Source: Bacillota bacterium (lineage in GTDB: Bacteria; Bacillota; UBA4882; UBA8346). Taken from it: DNA of 64,000 nt. The stretch lies in assembly GCA_023415835.1 (NCBI GenBank), contig JAEZJK010000049.1, positions 7,377 through 71,376 of the forward strand, given 5' to 3'. Of this stretch, positions 60,987-64,000 are shown piece after piece. The notes under the pieces were generated by a model. That model made no database searches. It was not told the DNA's origin and worked only from the letters and a program-made list of their open reading frames with translations. Made by a program: the position numbers and the translations under genes. Position 1 is the first letter of the stretch, and each line of letters starts with the position of its first letter.

Positions 60987-63041
60987 CTAACAGGATTTAT
61001 ACCCGTCAATATTTTTAAAATCGATTTCGTATTTTTGGCCATTCGCCAAAATAATTTCCGCTCCCAGGATCGAATGGGACGGTGTCAGATCCATGATCTT
61101 AATATCCTGAATCGGGTTCAGTTCCGCTTCGGTCCATTCAGCGTTATCCGTCTTGTGGAGCAACACCGTGATCATCAGTTCCATGGCGGGATTTTTAGTG
61201 GTCCGCTTTCGATAGGCATATAAAACCGTGCTTTGATCCGCTTCCGCATTGCGGCCCTCATGGGTTAAACTGCTCACCTGATCCCAGCCGTTATAAGCCA
61301 AGAGCGCCAGTTGTCTGCCGTCAATCGCGGCGGTAATCACTTTTTTAGTTTTGGCTTCAAATTGATTAATTAATGCTTTTTTGCCGTTATAATGAGGCAA
61401 ACCATAGTGCCCCAAAGTTAATTCATGTTCGAAAGCCAGGCGGCAACGATCGACCCGGATCACTCCGCCGGGGATGATAATCTCCGCCAAATCGATAATA
61501 TAACCCACCCCGTTATTCGGTGGTTTTCTCATGATCAACTGCCGGTATAAAACATCGTTTCGTACTCCGTTAAAGAGCACGCTTTGGGAAGTGGTGAATA
61601 ACCTGTTGCGATCCGAATCATTGGCTACGGTACGCCCGGTAAGATAAAAATTGATATCTTCGCCCCTGATATCCCGGGGATCAAGGCTCCGGAAACTATA
61701 TTCCATCGCTGTGCCGCCGCCAGGGTTATGATCTTCCCAGGGGAAATGAGTATTATAAGCCAGTTTGGAATAGTTGGGGTCGTCATAATAAACCTTACCG
61801 GGAATTATTTCGGAAGCGCTGGTTTTGCCGTGGTTGACCAAAACCAGTCCCGGTTCCTCCAAAACGCTGACCTTCGAATCATCGCCCAACTGCTCCCAGA
61901 TGCCTTCATTCTCTTGAGCGGTCCAGAACGGTGAATCATCCGGCAAGGCAAGGCAGATAAAAGGCAAGAACATTAAAAACGGGCTGGCCGGGCAGCTGTA
62001 GTTTTGGAGCATGAATTCCTTGTGCCCGTAAAATCCCAGACTGGGTATATCATTTTCATAAAAATCTTCCCTAGCGGTAAATTGGAGCAAAGAACCGGAG
62101 CACAGCCTTCTAGCCCAGCCGGGGTCTAACGGCGACTGGGACTTTAACATGAAGGAAACCGGGAAACCGCCGGAGATCCAGGTCCGGTAACAGATACTCC
62201 GGGCCCACATGTTAATAAATCCGTCCCTGGCGAAAAAGTTGGGATAGGTTTTCATTAATTCCAACGCGGATTCCTCGATGGCCTCCGCTATCTCCGGATA
62301 ATACTCATCCCCGAAAGCCCGGTTCCAGATGACTCCATAGACTACAAACAGGCTGATCGTATAATAATTATAAGTCTGCTCCAAATACCAGCCATTTCCC
62401 GAGTGATAGGAAACCACCCATAACAGATGGCTTTTTAATAACTCATCGTCAATCTCATAGCCGTGCTTTTTGAGGAAGGAAAGAGCCTCGATATTAAAGA
62501 TCCGCCAGTTATTCTGAGTGGTGCGGTGGTGGGCCCATTTGGAAATAGTCTTCGCCATTTCATCTTTTTGTTTTTGAGTATAATAAGGCCAGATAATGTC
62601 GGGCAAGAGCAGTAAGGTCTTTAACAATCCCCCGAATTCACAAGTGAATTGATAGGTGGCGTCGGGTAACTCCTCCGGCAAAGGCAAAGAATTGGGATGC
62701 CCGGGAGTCAAGGCATTATATAATTGCAAACAGTAATAGTCCCTTAACTTAATATTATTGATGGTTATTTCCGGGTCCACATGCATCAGCGGACCGGCAA
62801 TGGTCAACGTTCTTTCCAAAGCTTCAAACTCAAAGGCCCGAAAACGCCATTCCGGGTCGTCCGGCTGGGGATAGGCCTTCCCCGTCACCAGTGGAAACGA
62901 GAGCGGGGTCTCAAGGGAGCCGATCTGTTTTAAAGCTCTTTCTAATAAGTATTTAGCGAGTTCAAGATAATGTCGCTTAGTCATCCCGGTATATGGACTC
63001 AAATTAAAATCGGGATTCCTAACTTCATAGGCGTTTTTCAT
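60987..63041 (-). CDS. DUF2264 protein, probable glycoside hydrolase (GH154-like)
   Basis: The 684-residue protein matches DUF2264 in layout: WRFRAFEFEALERTLTIAGPL near the N-terminus, a long alpha-helical toroid (NNWRIFNIEALSFLKKHGYE, YLEQTYNYYTISLFVVYG), and a C-terminal beta domain. No signal peptide is visible, so it acts inside the cell. I recall that some DUF2264 proteins are assigned to GH154 with glucuronidase-type activity; that substrate here is inference. It follows two ABC permease genes, indicating uptake and intracellular cleavage of an oligosaccharide. ATG behind AGGAG. Confidence 0.82.
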   Translation of the reverse strand: MKNAYEVRNPDFNLSPYTGMTKRHYLELAKYLLERALKQIGSLETPLSFPLVTGKAYPQPDDPEWRFRAFEFEALERTLTIAGPLMHVDPEITINNIKLRDYYCLQLYNALTPGHPNSLPLPEELPDATYQFTCEFGGLLKTLLLLPDIIWPYYTQKQKDEMAKTISKWAHHRTTQNNWRIFNIEALSFLKKHGYEIDDELLKSHLLWVVSYHSGNGWYLEQTYNYYTISLFVVYGVIWNRAFGDEYYPEIAEAIEESALELMKTYPNFFARDGFINMWARSICYRTWISGGFPVSFMLKSQSPLDPGWARRLCSGSLLQFTAREDFYENDIPSLGFYGHKEFMLQNYSCPASPFLMFLPFICLALPDDSPFWTAQENEGIWEQLGDDSKVSVLEEPGLVLVNHGKTSASEIIPGKVYYDDPNYSKLAYNTHFPWEDHNPGGGTAMEYSFRSLDPRDIRGEDINFYLTGRTVANDSDRNRLFTTSQSVLFNGVRNDVLYRQLIMRKPPNNGVGYIIDLAEIIIPGGVIRVDRCRLAFEHELTLGHYGLPHYNGKKALINQFEAKTKKVITAAIDGRQLALLAYNGWDQVSSLTHEGRNAEADQSTVLYAYRKRTTKNPAMELMITVLLHKTDNAEWTEAELNPIQDIKIMDLTPSHSILGAEIILANGQKYEIDFKNIDGYKSC

Positions 63042-63054
63042 TTTTGATCTCCTA

Positions 63055-63870
63055 TTACTTTACTTTGAATACCATCTGGGTCGGGCTGACAAATTTCAAA
63101 GCCACCACCAACGCGGTCATAGCCGTTAAGAAGTAAATCACCGCCATCGCGTCAATGGCCTGAATCGGCCGGAACCCGGCGGCATAGGCGTCGGAATATA
63201 ACGCCACCACCATTGTTTGGGTCTTGCCGCCAGCCACCAGATAGGTTAATTCAAACATCGCCAGGGTCTTAACGATCGATAAAATACTAGCAGTCAGAAT
63301 CCCCGGCATGGTTAAAGGAACTAAGATTTTGAAAAAGGTGGTGAAACGGTTGGCCCCCAGCATTTTAGCGGCGGATTCCAGATTGGCGCTGATCTGTTCG
63401 ATGAACGGCTGCAGCACCAGGATCATAAAGGGCACAATCGGGACCAAATTAACCAGGATTACTCCAGTGATCCTCATAGCCAAACGGGCTTTGTACATCA
63501 CCATCGCCAGCGGAATTCCGTAGGCCATCGGCGGTATAATCATCGGCAGCAGAAACAGGGAGAGAATTATGCCCTTAAACCGAAAGTCCCGTCTGGCCAT
63601 TGCATAAGCCGCGGGGAAAGCGATCAATAAAGCGATGGCTACCACCGCCAAAGCGACGATGAAAGTGACCCCCAGCAGGCTGAAGATATCGTGATCCGTT
63701 ACCAGGTAACGATACCAGTCGAGGGTATAAGTTTTAGGAATCAAACCCGAAAACCAGTTTTTACTGAATGAATTTAAAATAACAGTCAGTAAAATTCCAG
63801 CTACATTGAGCAAGTAAATAATAATTGCGATGAAAAACAAGATTCCAGATGGATTAAGCTTTTTCTGCAC
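63055..63870 (-). CDS. ABC transporter permease (second subunit)
   Basis: The 271-residue inner-membrane permease has about six segments and the EAA loop SAAKMLGANRFTTFFKILVP that contacts the ATPase. The type resembles polyamine, iron or sugar importers. Two GTG codons are possible; 63870 gives eight nt to AAGGAGG, 63873 five. The frame extends to 63936 but overlaps the preceding gene. 14 nt after its stop comes the DUF2264 start region. Confidence 0.9.
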   Translation of the reverse strand: MQKKLNPSGILFFIAIIIYLLNVAGILLTVILNSFSKNWFSGLIPKTYTLDWYRYLVTDHDIFSLLGVTFIVALAVVAIALLIAFPAAYAMARRDFRFKGIILSLFLLPMIIPPMAYGIPLAMVMYKARLAMRITGVILVNLVPIVPFMILVLQPFIEQISANLESAAKMLGANRFTTFFKILVPLTMPGILTASILSIVKTLAMFELTYLVAGGKTQTMVVALYSDAYAAGFRPIQAIDAMAVIYFLTAMTALVVALKFVSPTQMVFKVK

Positions 63871-63883
63871 CACACATACCTCC

Positions 63884-64000
63884 TTAACCTTTCCCGACAA
63901 TAGAAGCTCCTTTGTAAATCCGTTGCCTCCAGACAAAGACCAGCGTTATTACGAAAAGTTCAATCGCAGCCATAATCATTGAGATTGCCGAGCCCATGTT
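63884..64000 (-). CDS. ABC transporter permease (first subunit), cut by the window edge
   Basis: Only the last 38 residues are inside the window: a membrane segment (SMIMAAIELFVITLVFVW) and a basic tail (RQRIYKGASIVGKG) followed by TAA. The sequence fits the C-terminus of a binding-protein-dependent permease. Its stop overlaps the ribosome binding site of the next permease gene, so they are coupled. Confidence 0.75.
   Translation of the reverse strand, partial: NMGSAISMIMAAIELFVITLVFVWRQRIYKGASIVGKG

Noticed and set aside
1..64000. CRISPR arrays, tRNA, rRNA or tmRNA genes
   Set aside because: No regularly spaced identical direct repeats with spacers, and no cloverleaf or rRNA segments were recognised. 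Short tRNA genes could escape reading by eye.
1..64000. Insertion sequences with transposase genes
   Set aside because: No transposase reading frame was recognised; the palindromic repeats are all non-coding.

Overview
The window looks like a chromosomal segment of an anaerobic, endospore-forming member of the Bacillota. Supporting signs are a germination protease gene (gpr), a complete GerA-type germinant receptor operon with a sigma-G-like promoter, an HrcA/CIRCE heat-shock operon, GatCAB-type tRNA amidation and frequent TTG start codons behind strong GGAGG ribosome binding sites. By eye the base composition is moderate (mid-40s % GC). The lineage cannot be fixed from the sequence alone. 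An archaeal-like (group III) chaperonin inside the dnaK operon has, to my knowledge, been described only in a few Bacillota such as Carboxydothermus.

Layout. 0-0.5 kb: the end of a secreted or carbohydrate-binding protein. 0.8-13 kb (minus strand): lepA, hemW, hrcA, group III chaperonin, grpE, dnaK, dnaJ, prmA, led by a sigma-A promoter and a perfect CIRCE operator upstream of hrcA; a plus-strand TIM-barrel gene splits lepA from hemW. 13.5-21.9 kb: a cyclic-nucleotide-binding/GGDEF signalling protein, a LysE-type exporter, MurJ, two unknown membrane-anchored proteins, GPR, then CsgG-like and rpsT on the plus strand. 22-25.7 kb: hisD-hisB-hisH-hisF, without hisA. 25.8-27.4 kb: an AT-rich, probably acquired methyltransferase-like gene and a gene-poor stretch. 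27.5-31.7 kb: the germinant receptor operon. 31.9-36.5 kb: YitT and an envelope polysaccharide operon (DUF4330, O-antigen-ligase-like, CsaB, TagA). 36.7-42.3 kb: ligA-gatC-gatA-gatB, with gatB interrupted by one in-frame TAG.

42.9-51.6 kb: acetyltransferase, sodium/solute symporter, oligoendopeptidase F, and a [NiFe] hydrogenase locus made of a divergent maturation protease, small and large subunits without a Tat signal, a cytochrome b5-like protein, and a convergent ferritin-like protein. In the small subunit the second proximal-cluster cysteine is aspartate. 51.1-54.3 kb: a half-size EamA transporter, an arginine-decarboxylase-like gene lacking a canonical start codon, and a LysM/L,D-transpeptidase. 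54.4-60.7 kb: envelope and sugar genes (two VanW paralogues, a NagX-like acyltransferase, a PIG-L deacetylase, a GT4 glycosyltransferase). 61-64 kb: a DUF2264 protein and two ABC permeases, the last cut by the window edge.

The most distinctive feature is the density of dispersed palindromic repeats between genes. One is an element of about 103 bp in three copies, each directly after a stop codon. A second is a two-hairpin element upstream of prmA and murJ, with a related locus near 58.3 kb. Several stuttering low-complexity dyads also occur. These are listed as features and discussed as findings.
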